From: an uncultured Collinsella sp.
Lineage (GTDB): Bacteria > Actinomycetota > Coriobacteriia > Coriobacteriales > Coriobacteriaceae
Length of the DNA: 28,047 bases
NCBI GenBank assembly: GCA_958427975.1
Contig: CAUAEH010000025.1
Span: 1-28,047 of the forward strand
Reading direction: 5' to 3'
The translations under genes were made by a program, and so were the position numbers. Position 1 is the stretch's first letter, and each line of letters begins with the position of its first letter. The notes under the pieces are model-generated. The model worked only from the letters and a program-made list of their open reading frames with translations, was not told the DNA's origin and ran no database searches. Below are positions 1-7,631 of the stretch, piece after piece.

Positions 1-269
1 ACTTTGGCTGGACGCCCACGCTTACCGAGAACGACTTGGTGGACTTCCTCAAGATTGAGTTTGGCCGCGTGGGGGCCGACACGCATCTGACGCCCCGCGA
101 GGTCATCCGCGACTTTATCGAGCTGCTCGATATCCTGTGTCAAAACCCCGATGCTAACGTGGCCGAGTTGCTACAAAGCGTCGGCGGCGACGCGCTGGCG
201 CCGGCAGCTGCAACAGACGACACCGGCACCGCAGACGACGACCGCAACTTCGCCGAGTTCACCATCTAA
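1..269 (+). CDS. BrxD-like (DUF2791-type) ATP-binding protein, C-terminal fragment
   Basis: The gene is cut by the left edge. The open frame runs from base 3 to the TAA at 267-269, and an internal ATG at 36 is not the true start. The visible C-terminal 88 residues include LTPREVIRDFIELLDIL, a stretch I associate with the C-terminal end of BrxD/DUF2791 P-loop ATPases, followed by an acidic, low-complexity tail (ATDDTGTADDD). The ATPase core and Walker motifs would lie upstream of the window. The next gene on the same strand is an Lhr/BrxHI-like helicase, and this ATPase-helicase pairing is the one found in type 2 BREX loci and in stand-alone clusters, often with TerB-domain proteins. Family call moderately confident. 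Membership of a defence locus is only inferred because the upstream genes are not visible. Confidence 0.6.
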   Translation, partial: FGWTPTLTENDLVDFLKIEFGRVGADTHLTPREVIRDFIELLDILCQNPDANVAELLQSVGGDALAPAAATDDTGTADDDRNFAEFTI

Positions 270-301
270 CCTGCCAAAAAGGGACAGGTTTATTTTGGTA
301 G
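268..301. repeat. Dispersed 34-nt repeat, copy 1 (inverted relative to 24330-24363)
   Basis: This stretch, which starts at the stop codon of the BrxD-like gene, is an exact reverse complement of 24330-24363. It contains a small hairpin (AACCTG pairing with CAGGTT across an A/G-rich loop) followed by a T-rich stretch, so it could act as a weak terminator or processing site for the upstream gene. Perfect conservation 24 kb apart in opposite orientation points to a dispersed genomic repeat rather than chance. Confidence 0.75.
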
Positions 302-385
302 GTTTTATCTGGGCAAACACCGATGTTGCAAGATATCGAGTCGTTGCCCGTTGCGTTGATTGGCCCGTTGATGAGAGGAGGTCCC

Positions 386-2830
386 ATGAACGCTTTTGAC
401 CGATATGCCCCGTTTATCCAGGATTTCATTTACTCCCACGATTGGGAGAGCCTGCGCTCCATCCAGGTTGCGGCGGCAGATGCCATCTTTAACACACAAG
501 ACAATGTACTCCTGACGGCATCCACGGCATCTGGCAAAACTGAGGCGGCCTTCTTTCCCATCCTGACCGAGTTTTGGGAGAACCCGCCCGCGAGCGTGGG
601 TGCCCTCTACATTGGCCCCCTCAAAGCACTCATCAACGACCAGTTCGTTCGCCTCAACGATCTGTGTGAAGAGGCCGATATCCCCGTCTGGCACTGGCAC
701 GGCGATGTCTCGCAGTCGCACAAGGCAAAGCTCATCAAAAAGCCGAGCGGTATCCTACAGATTACGCCCGAATCACTCGAGGCACTCCTGATCCACAAGC
801 ACATGGCAATCCCGCGTATGTTCTGCGACCTGCGCTATGTGGTCATCGACGAGGTCCATTCGCTCATGCGCGGTGACCGCGGCGGGCAGACGCTCTGCCT
901 TATCGAGCGTCTATCGCGCATGGCGGGCGTGCGGCCCCGACGCGTCGGCCTTTCCGCTACCATCGGCGACCCCGAGCGCACGGGCGCTTTTCTCTCACAG
1001 GGAACGGGACGCGACTGCGTTATCCCCCGTTTTGAGGAGCCGCGCCGCGTGTGGCGTATCTCCATGGAGCACTTCTACAACTCGGGTCCCCAGGCTCAGC
1101 AGCGAGGATTCACGAGCACATGTCCGCAGGAAGCTGAGGTGCTCGCGTGCGAGCGCATTGAGGCGGCACCAACCGCGGCACTGCCCGTCAGCACCCAAGA
1201 CATGCGCCATAGTGGGCAACTCACACAGGAGGAACGCCGCCAACGCCGTGATCAGGCACGGGGCAAGGCTGCCCCCAAGGACCGTCGCACTTCCTCAGCC
1301 CCCGAGGGCGAAGTCGACATCCCGCAGGCAACCGAACAGGCACTGCTCAACCCCACCGACACCGCACCCGATAACGCCGACCCCGGCATGGGCTACATCT
1401 TTGAACATACCCGCGGCCGCAAGTGCCTGGTCTTTGCCAACTCGCGCGAGGAGGCAGAGGCCGTGTGCTCCATGTTGCGCAGCTACTGTGAAAGCCGGCA
1501 CGAGCCCGACCGTTTCCTCATCCATCACGGTAATCTTTCGGCATCGTTGCGCGAAACGGCAGAAGAGCTTATGCGCGACGAGGAACAGGCACAGACGACC
1601 GTCACCACCTCTACGCTTGAGCTTGGCATCGATATCGGCCGTCTGGAGCGCGCATTCCAGATCGACGCGCCGTTTACCGTCAGCTCCTTTTTGCAGCGTA
1701 TGGGGCGCACAGGACGCCGCGATCTTCCACCCGAAATGTGGTTCGTCATGCGCGAGGAAGAGCCCGAGCCGCGCACGATGATGCCCGAGACCATTCCTTG
1801 GAAGCTCCTGCAGGGCATCGCGCTTGTACAACTCTATCGCGAGGAAAAATGGGTTGAGCCGCCCGAGCTCGATCGGCTCCCCTACAGCCTGCTCTACCAC
1901 CAGACCATGTCGACGCTTGCCAGCACCGGTGAGCTCACGCCGGCCGAACTTGCCCAGCGCGTGCTCACGCTCAGCTATTTCCACCGCGTCTCGACCGATG
2001 ACTATCGCGTGTTGCTGCGCCACCTCATCAAGATCGACCATATCCAGGTCACCGAAGGCGGTGGGCTCATCGTGGGCCTCGCGGGCGAGCGCATCATTAA
2101 CAACTTTAAGTTCTACGCCGTGTTCCAGGAGAACGAGGAGTTTACCGTTCGCAGCGAGTCGGCCGAGTTGGGCACGATCGTCAATCCCCCACCGCCCGGC
2201 GAGCGCATCGCCATCGCGGGCCATTGCTGGATCGTCGAGGAAGTGGACTGGAAGCGTCATACCGTCTTTGCCACGCAGGTCAAGGGCCGTGTGCCGGCCT
2301 ACTTTGGCGACTGCCCCGGTGACATCAACACACATGTACTCGAGCGTATGCGCCAAGCGCTCAACGAGCACGCGGCATATCCGTACCTTATGGGTAACGC
2401 GCGGGCCCGTCTGGCGCAGGCTCGTCATACCGCCGAGATTTCGGGCGCGGGAACTAAGCCGCTCATTAACCTGGGTGGTGACACCTGGGTACTCTTCCCC
2501 TGGCTGGGCAGCTACGCCTTTTTGGCACTCGAGCGCATGCTCAAGATTAAGTGTGCCGCGGAGCTGGGCCTTCGCGGACTCGACCCATCACGCCCGTACT
2601 TTATGCAGTTTAAGATGAAGGCCGACGAGGAGACGTTCTTTGAGGTGCTCGCCGCCGAGGCCGAGAAGGACTTCGATCCCATCGAGCTCGTCTATCCCGG
2701 CGAGGTGCCTTATTTCGATCGCTACGACGAGTTTGTTCCCGAAGAGCTCGTGCGCAAGGGCTTTGCCGAAGGCGTGCTCGACATCGAGGGTATGAAGCAG
2801 CGCGTCCGCAGCTGGCGCGGCCACGCCTAA
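386..2830 (+). CDS. Lhr/BrxHI-like superfamily 2 DEAD/DEAH-box helicase
   Basis: An 814-aa ATP-dependent nucleic-acid helicase. I chose the ATG at 386 because AGAGGAGG lies directly upstream at 374-381; the frame is open to 323 but that ATG has no ribosome site. Motifs in order: Walker A TASTASGKT (44-52), DEVH (155-158) followed by HSLMRGDRGGQ, SATIGD (190-195), LVFANSREEAE (348-358), TTSTLELGIDIG (407-418) and QRMGRTGRR (437-445). The DEVH box and RGDRGGQ stretch resemble Lhr and BrxHI helicases. An insert of about 90 residues rich in Arg, Gln and Ala (about 245-330) separates the two RecA domains. The long C-terminal part has no motif I recognise. It follows the BrxD-like ATPase by 116 bp, probably in one transcript, and is convergent with the spermidine-synthase-like gene 26 bp beyond its stop. 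Helicase call certain; the specific pathway is inferred. Confidence 0.9.
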   Translation: MNAFDRYAPFIQDFIYSHDWESLRSIQVAAADAIFNTQDNVLLTASTASGKTEAAFFPILTEFWENPPASVGALYIGPLKALINDQFVRLNDLCEEADIPVWHWHGDVSQSHKAKLIKKPSGILQITPESLEALLIHKHMAIPRMFCDLRYVVIDEVHSLMRGDRGGQTLCLIERLSRMAGVRPRRVGLSATIGDPERTGAFLSQGTGRDCVIPRFEEPRRVWRISMEHFYNSGPQAQQRGFTSTCPQEAEVLACERIEAAPTAALPVSTQDMRHSGQLTQEERRQRRDQARGKAAPKDRRTSSAPEGEVDIPQATEQALLNPTDTAPDNADPGMGYIFEHTRGRKCLVFANSREEAEAVCSMLRSYCESRHEPDRFLIHHGNLSASLRETAEELMRDEEQAQTTVTTSTLELGIDIGRLERAFQIDAPFTVSSFLQRMGRTGRRDLPPEMWFVMREEEPEPRTMMPETIPWKLLQGIALVQLYREEKWVEPPELDRLPYSLLYHQTMSTLASTGELTPAELAQRVLTLSYFHRVSTDDYRVLLRHLIKIDHIQVTEGGGLIVGLAGERIINNFKFYAVFQENEEFTVRSESAELGTIVNPPPPGERIAIAGHCWIVEEVDWKRHTVFATQVKGRVPAYFGDCPGDINTHVLERMRQALNEHAAYPYLMGNARARLAQARHTAEISGAGTKPLINLGGDTWVLFPWLGSYAFLALERMLKIKCAAELGLRGLDPSRPYFMQFKMKADEETFFEVLAAEAEKDFDPIELVYPGEVPYFDRYDEFVPEELVRKGFAEGVLDIEGMKQRVRSWRGHA

Positions 2831-2856
2831 GACCAGTCTTTTTGGGACGGGGAGAT

Positions 2857-3735
2857 TTACTTGTCGTGAAGGACGGTGCCAAGGAAGTCGGCGTCGAAGG
2901 GCACGGCTTCGGCAAAGGCGTAGTCGCCGTCGCTGGCGACGAGCAGGTAGTTCTCCTCGCCGCCGAACTCCGCATCGCCACATGGGACCACCCAGGCGTG
3001 GGCGAATACCTCGACTGCCGTGGCAGCGCAGTCGCGCAGGAACGTCACGTCGCTCCCCTCGTTTGCGCTCACGATATTGGCAACGTAGATACCCCCGGGG
3101 TTCAGGCTGCCTCGCACCAAACGCAACGCCTCAACCGTCGCCAGCTTGCGTACGGGCTCGGCACCGCCAAAGCAATCGCTCACGATAACGTCGTAGCGAC
3201 GATGTCCCACGCTCGTCACGCCCAGGTACGAACGCGCCTCGGCGGTAATCACCCTCAGGCGATCGCCAACCGTACGCTCCAACTCCTCCAAATAGAACCA
3301 GCGGCGCGCCAGACGCGTAATCTCGGCATCATATTCAATGACGTCCATACGCAAGCCCTCATGCAACAACAGTGCAAACTTGGGATAGGCAAACCCGCCG
3401 CCGCCCAACATGAGCATACGGTCGATACCATGCCCGTAAGCATCACGCATTGCGTCCTCGGCCTCAAACACATCGTCAAATGCACGATAGTACGCAAAGA
3501 CGGGCTCCGCCCAACGCTCGCCTACATAGCTCGCGCTTTGGTAGACACCGCCCTGCACGAGCACACGGACCTCGTCACCGCCCTCGTCGCGCATGCGCTT
3601 TACGCGCGCTAACCCGTTGCGGGTTCGCGCAACCTGCAGACAGGCAGCACGAACAGCGACGGCGGCCGCACCAAGCGCCGCGGCTCCCAGAGCAACGCCG
3701 GCAACGACGCCAGCAGAAACACTTGGCTTGTTCAT
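2857..3735 (-). CDS. Spermidine-synthase-like class I SAM-fold protein with N-terminal membrane anchor
   Basis: A 292-aa protein. Residues 7-32 are a hydrophobic Ala/Val/Gly-rich segment that looks like a membrane anchor. It is followed by a Rossmann fold of the polyamine synthase type: MLMLGGGGFAYPKF (107-120), DVIEYDAEIT (131-140, acidic residue that binds the nucleoside ribose), AEARSYL (165-171) and YDVIVSDCFGG (181-191, catalytic-region aspartates). This matches the spermidine-synthase-like family often annotated as fused or membrane-tethered; real polyamine synthase activity cannot be assumed. Its ATG abuts the TAG stop of Elp3 with no spacer, and its ribosome site AAGGAG lies inside the last Elp3 codons, so translation is very likely coupled. 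Other possibility: a methyltransferase of unknown substrate. Confidence 0.75.
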   Translation of the reverse strand: MNKPSVSAGVVAGVALGAAALGAAAVAVRAACLQVARTRNGLARVKRMRDEGGDEVRVLVQGGVYQSASYVGERWAEPVFAYYRAFDDVFEAEDAMRDAYGHGIDRMLMLGGGGFAYPKFALLLHEGLRMDVIEYDAEITRLARRWFYLEELERTVGDRLRVITAEARSYLGVTSVGHRRYDVIVSDCFGGAEPVRKLATVEALRLVRGSLNPGGIYVANIVSANEGSDVTFLRDCAATAVEVFAHAWVVPCGDAEFGGEENYLLVASDGDYAFAEAVPFDADFLGTVLHDK

Positions 3736-5643
3736 CTAGAGCTCCTTTTGCAGATAGAGTCCGTGGTCATAAAAACCCAAATGGCGATAGTACTCGCGCG
3801 TACCGATCGCGCTGATCACGTTGATGTGCGTATACCCCGCGTCTCGAGCAATCTGGCACGCACGCTCTACGAGCACACGCCCCAACCCGTGATGCTGCGC
3901 CGCCTGGCCCTGATCGCCCACACGTGCCGCCATGCCATACACGTGCACCTCGCGAATCATCGCCTCCTCCGGCGTCGTCGGCAACTCGTCCGCATGCGTG
4001 GTGACAAAGGCGCGATCGGGAAGCGACAGGCGCAAAAAGCCCGCGATCTTGCCCTGCGGCGTCACCCACTGCAAAAAGCGCTCGCGCGTCACCGGCGTCT
4101 CGTACGCCACTTCCTCGTCAAGGGTCAGCTCATCCAAGTCGGCACCCGCCGTGCTGATCTCGCGATAGCGAATCTCACGCACCGTCGCACCATCACCCCG
4201 AGCAGCCAGGCGGTTCTCAACGAGCTGGCGCAGGTTGGGCTTCTTGTTGCCCACCATAATGTCGTCGGAGCTAAAGTCACGAATCATACGGCTGATGCGA
4301 CAGAACGCCGGCGTCACCAAGATGTCGTCGGCCAACACATCGAGCAGCTCTTCCTCGGTATAGGGGCGCCACTCGCCGCGCTCATAGCGGCCCACCAGAC
4401 GCGAGCCCTCGATGAGCGCGCACGGGTAGACCTTGACCTCGTCGGGCATAAAAGCGCCCTCGGTCATAAAGCGCTCGTAGTCGCGCTTGTCCCCCTCGGG
4501 CGTAGCGCCCAACAAGTTGAGCATAAAGTGCGCGTGGATCTTAAAGCCAAACAAGCGCGCAAGCGAAAACGCCCGCTCGATCTGCGCCACCGAAATGCGA
4601 CGCTCGTTGATATCGAGCAAATGTTGGTCGAGACTCTGAATACCCATCTGAATCTTGGTGCAACCCAGGCGGCGGATGAGCGTGAGGGCCTGCGGCGTTA
4701 CGGCATCGGGGCGCGTCTCGATAACGAGCCCCACCACGCGATGCTTCGCCGTCTCGTTGATGCGCTGCTGACGCTCAAGCTCCTCCATCGTTGCCGTCTG
4801 CCACTCGGCAGCCTCGCCCCATGGCGTACCAGGGCCGTACAGACGACGCACCGCGCGGTTATAGCCACCAACGACAGCATCCACACGCCCCTGCTCGTCG
4901 GCAACGCCGGCAGCAAGCTCAGCCTCGTCTGTCGCAATGCCGGCAGCCCGATAGCGCTCGCGGCGCTCTGTTACCACCGGCGGCAGGGCATCGGCGGGAG
5001 CGTCATCGAGCAGGCGCCCCGCCTCGGCACGACTGATGCCCGGACGCGCCAACATGGGGTTTGCCGCCACGCCGGCGACGGCATCGTCATTGAGCGCACG
5101 GAAAAGTTCCGACATAAACCATGTCTGGTACCCTTGCGGATAGTCGCTCCAGGTGCCACCGAGCACGATGAGCTCTATCTTGTCGGTCGCATGCCCCATC
5201 TGCGAAAGCGCGGTCAGACGAGCGCTCACCTGCAGATACGGGTCAAAGCAATTTTGCTCTGCACGGGCGCACGCCGGCTCGGCATGCAGATAGCTTTTGG
5301 GCATGCGCAGATCGTTGGGGCAAAACAGGCAATCGCCCGAGCACGGCCAGGGCTTGGTGATGACGGTAATGGTCGCCACGCCCGAAGCCGTTCGGCGCGG
5401 CTTCATACGCAGCACCTGCAGCAGTTGGCGTTCCAGATCGGAATCGACATTCCACGCAGCCCACCGAGCCGGCTCCTCGCGTTTAACCCGCTGGTAGAAC
5501 GGCAGCAGACGGCGCTTGGCCAAATCGCGTTTGTCGGCGCCCTCACGGCGCGCCTCGGCATGTATCAGTTTGACGAGTGCTTTGTCGTCCACGGTCTCGC
5601 CGCGACGCAGAGCCTCGAGTATGTTCAAGATAATCTGTTCCAT
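3736..5643 (-). CDS. elp3: Elp3-family tRNA U34 carboxymethyl-modifying radical SAM/GNAT enzyme
   Basis: A 635-aa homologue of the Elongator catalytic subunit, which adds a carboxymethyl group to C5 of wobble uridine 34 in tRNA using acetyl-CoA and a SAM radical. The radical-SAM cluster motif is at Cys101, Cys105 and Cys108 (PCSGDCLFCPND). The C-terminal GNAT acetyltransferase domain carries the Elp3 signature near 610-630 (VISAIGTREYYRHLGFYDHG). The N-terminal helical region and overall length fit archaeal and bacterial Elp3, which act without Elp1/2/4-6. It starts 19 bp after the terminator that ends the DUF4097 gene. A TACAAT box (rc 5649-5654) lies only about 5 bp before the ATG, so a leaderless or nearly leaderless transcript is possible. 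A Trm9-like methyltransferase, the next enzyme of the eukaryotic mcm5U pathway, lies 2 kb away. Confidence 0.95.
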   Translation of the reverse strand: MEQIILNILEALRRGETVDDKALVKLIHAEARREGADKRDLAKRRLLPFYQRVKREEPARWAAWNVDSDLERQLLQVLRMKPRRTASGVATITVITKPWPCSGDCLFCPNDLRMPKSYLHAEPACARAEQNCFDPYLQVSARLTALSQMGHATDKIELIVLGGTWSDYPQGYQTWFMSELFRALNDDAVAGVAANPMLARPGISRAEAGRLLDDAPADALPPVVTERRERYRAAGIATDEAELAAGVADEQGRVDAVVGGYNRAVRRLYGPGTPWGEAAEWQTATMEELERQQRINETAKHRVVGLVIETRPDAVTPQALTLIRRLGCTKIQMGIQSLDQHLLDINERRISVAQIERAFSLARLFGFKIHAHFMLNLLGATPEGDKRDYERFMTEGAFMPDEVKVYPCALIEGSRLVGRYERGEWRPYTEEELLDVLADDILVTPAFCRISRMIRDFSSDDIMVGNKKPNLRQLVENRLAARGDGATVREIRYREISTAGADLDELTLDEEVAYETPVTRERFLQWVTPQGKIAGFLRLSLPDRAFVTTHADELPTTPEEAMIREVHVYGMAARVGDQGQAAQHHGLGRVLVERACQIARDAGYTHINVISAIGTREYYRHLGFYDHGLYLQKEL

Positions 5644-5662
5644 GCCCCCATTGTAAAGGCAA

Positions 5663-5694
5663 AGGCGCCGGAGCCCGTCACGGCTCCGGCGCCT
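5663..5694 (-). terminator. Rho-independent terminator after the DUF4097 gene
   Basis: A perfect 13-bp GC-rich stem (AGGCGCCGGAGCC against GGCTCCGGCGCCT) with a 6-nt loop. On the minus strand it is followed by TTTGCCTTTAC. It lies between the DUF4097 stop and the Elp3 start, so it separates the regulator/DUF4097 pair from elp3. Confidence 0.75.
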
Positions 5695-5742
5695 CCATCA
5701 AACAGCGCGTCTATATCTTCGCCTAGGCTTTCGTCTGCCTCA

Positions 5743-6645
5743 CTACTCCGAATCAAACGACATGTCGCCCGAACCAACCTCAAAACGATACGTGGCGGAC
5801 TTATCGCCATTATCGAATTCAAGATTCAAAATGGTCTCGCCGTCGTAGTCAAGCGGAAGGAAATCGCTCTCGAAGTCGCCGCTGCCTAAGGTGAGGCTCG
5901 CCTTAAAGCCCGTAGAGTTCGGAACCGTCATCTCCACATCGCCCGAGCCCACACTCACGTCCATCGACTTCGCGGGGGCCTGGTAGAGCTCGAATGTTAC
6001 ATCGCCCGACCCGACCTCTGCACTAAGCGCATCAGTCACGCTGCCCGCAAACTCTACATCTCCCGCACCCAGGAAAAGGTCGAAACCATCACAGATGACA
6101 CCGGCAATCTGCAAATCACCCGAGCCCACGTGCGCGTTGATCCCCTTCAGATGTTCGGCAACACGGCGCGGCAGCTCAACCGTAACCGAGCGGTCAATTG
6201 CCTTACCGTCATCACTTCCAAACTGAGAAACCTTGAGCGTCGAGCCCTCGACGGATGCGATGTTCTGCGTCGCGGCCTTGGAGGCATCCATACCATTGGC
6301 AACGCGTCCCCGCTCGATAACGCGAGCCTTGTTGCCATCAACAACCTTGACGTCCACCGTAGCCGCATCGATATCGAAATCGAGGTAGCGAAACTCATCA
6401 GCATCAAAGGTCGTACACGAAAGCTGCTGAGGCCGAGCGGAATAGTTACCGCTATCGTTCATAAAATCGTCGTCATCAACCACATCGTCCATACCGGACA
6501 AGCCGGGTATAACATCGTCGAGATCCCACGGGCCATCAAAATGAATCAAAGTCCGCGAAACGCCAAAAACAAGCCCGATAATCAGTACAAACGCTCCGAT
6601 GCCGACGCCCAGGCGCAGCTTGGATTCATGCGAAAGCTTCATCAT
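5743..6645 (-). CDS. DUF4097-family membrane-anchored beta-repeat protein
   Basis: A 300-aa protein with a short cytoplasmic start, one transmembrane helix at about residues 11-31 (LGVGIGAFVLIIGLVFGV), an acidic linker (DDVVDDDDFMND), then a predicted extracellular parallel-beta domain. That domain repeats VGSGD or GSGD about every 20-25 residues (HVGSGDLQI, LGAGDVEF, VGSGDVTF, VGSGDVEM, LGSGDFES, VGSGDMSF). These turns are typical of DUF4097 ladders, which are often encoded with envelope-stress sensors. Its ATG overlaps the stop of the upstream XRE regulator (ATGATG), so the two are translationally coupled. The role is probably sensing or modulating envelope state together with that regulator; this is inferred. 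No catalytic motif is seen. Confidence 0.85.
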   Translation of the reverse strand: MMKLSHESKLRLGVGIGAFVLIIGLVFGVSRTLIHFDGPWDLDDVIPGLSGMDDVVDDDDFMNDSGNYSARPQQLSCTTFDADEFRYLDFDIDAATVDVKVVDGNKARVIERGRVANGMDASKAATQNIASVEGSTLKVSQFGSDDGKAIDRSVTVELPRRVAEHLKGINAHVGSGDLQIAGVICDGFDLFLGAGDVEFAGSVTDALSAEVGSGDVTFELYQAPAKSMDVSVGSGDVEMTVPNSTGFKASLTLGSGDFESDFLPLDYDGETILNLEFDNGDKSATYRFEVGSGDMSFDSE

Positions 6646-7364
6646 TCGTCACCTTCTTTGGCACATGGCTCAGCGGTGGCCGCGGTAGCCACGTCAGCAT
6701 CAGGTTCCGCAGAAGTATCCTTCCCCTGGGCCCTGACCGCCACCGGCGCCGGACCAACCTGAATATCTCCACGCGCCCAATCACCATCGAGCGCACGCGC
6801 CACCCAGTGATAGATGGGAATCGTAAAGAAGATCAGCGCGGCAAAGGGGCCGGCACCAAACGGGAACATCAGCAAAAAGAACAGCAGCCAACACACGGCC
6901 CAATACGGGAACGACTGGAACGGGCCCTTCACCGGAGTCGAGCCAACTGCGCCGCCACTCGTCGCCTGCGCCGTAGCGGCATTGGCGGCCTGCGCACTCC
7001 AGCTTGCCGCTTGCGCCGCCTTGGCGGCGGCGTCACTCGCCTGTGTTGCCGCCTCGGTAGCTCGTGCCGCCGCCTCATGGGTGCGTGCGCGCTCTGCTGC
7101 CTCGGCCTCGCGCTGGCGGGCGCGGTCCTCGTTCTCAAACTCGATATCGTCCTCGATCTCATCGCTCGGATTGAGCAGCTCGTCCAGGCTCACGCCATAG
7201 AGCTTGGCGAGCGAGATCAGGTTCTCGGTATCGGGCGAGCTCTCCGCGCGCTCCCATTTACTGACCGCCTGGCGCGACAGTCCCAGCTTTCGTGCCAGCC
7301 CTTCTTGGCTAAAGCCTTTGCTGCGGCGAAGGTCGGCGAGCCGCTGCGCAGTTTCTACATTCAT
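6642..7364 (-). CDS. XRE-family regulator with Ala-rich linker and two C-terminal membrane helices
   Basis: A 240-aa protein. Start at 7364 (MNVETAQRL) because AGGAGG lies just upstream; the frame stays open to 7613 without another ribosome site. Residues 1-60 are a helix-turn-helix of the Cro/CI-XRE type (FSQEGLARKLGLSRQAVSKWE). Residues about 70-130 are a charged then Ala-rich, probably helical linker (RARQREAEAAERARTHEAAA). Residues about 140-180 form two hydrophobic helices (YWAVCWLLFFLLMF and GPFAALIFFTIPIYHWVA). The C-terminal tail is acidic. The layout suggests a membrane-tethered DNA-binding protein whose partner is the overlapping DUF4097 gene, analogous to PadR/DUF1700/DUF4097 modules but with a different DNA-binding domain. 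Targets unknown; autoregulation of its own operon is the simplest guess. Confidence 0.85.
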   Translation of the reverse strand: MNVETAQRLADLRRSKGFSQEGLARKLGLSRQAVSKWERAESSPDTENLISLAKLYGVSLDELLNPSDEIEDDIEFENEDRARQREAEAAERARTHEAAARATEAATQASDAAAKAAQAASWSAQAANAATAQATSGGAVGSTPVKGPFQSFPYWAVCWLLFFLLMFPFGAGPFAALIFFTIPIYHWVARALDGDWARGDIQVGPAPVAVRAQGKDTSAEPDADVATAATAEPCAKEGDE

Positions 7365-7555
7365 GGTTCCTCCTATGTGATGCCAGCCGTGCCGCCGGAC
7401 CGTTTTTGTTCTTAAGGCGCCTTGCACAGTTAAAAATGTATCCGCCACCGCCAAAAGCATGCTACCTATTCTAGTGAGATTTTTGACAACCGGCGGTTGC
7501 GGGTGCATATGAGCTGCGGAAATGTGTCCAAACAAAGCAATGACCCGTAGCTTGG

Positions 7556-7585
7556 TTGTCCCCGTTGCGGCGTTAACGGTAGTAT
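7556..7585 (+). promoter_or_regulatory. Candidate sigma-70 promoter for the Trm9-like gene
   Basis: TTGTCC at 7556-7561 and TAGTAT at 7580-7585 with an 18-bp spacer. The -10 overlaps the upstream ATG at 7584, which supports the GTG at 7632 as the real start. The 267-bp gap between the divergent XRE gene and this gene shows no other clear feature. Confidence 0.45.
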
Positions 7586-7631
7586 GGTCGTACTGTTTAT
7601 TCCGCACCGCCAACGGAGGGAGTTCCGCGCC

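Noticed and set aside
1295..2428. 377-codon minus-strand frame opposite the first helicase
   Set aside because: Shadow of a well-supported gene; no recognisable motifs.
3748..5889. Long plus-strand open frame of 713 codons opposite elp3
   Set aside because: It is the antisense shadow of Elp3 and DUF4097, is rich in Arg/His/Ala, has no domain I recognise and no ribosome site; high GC produces such frames.
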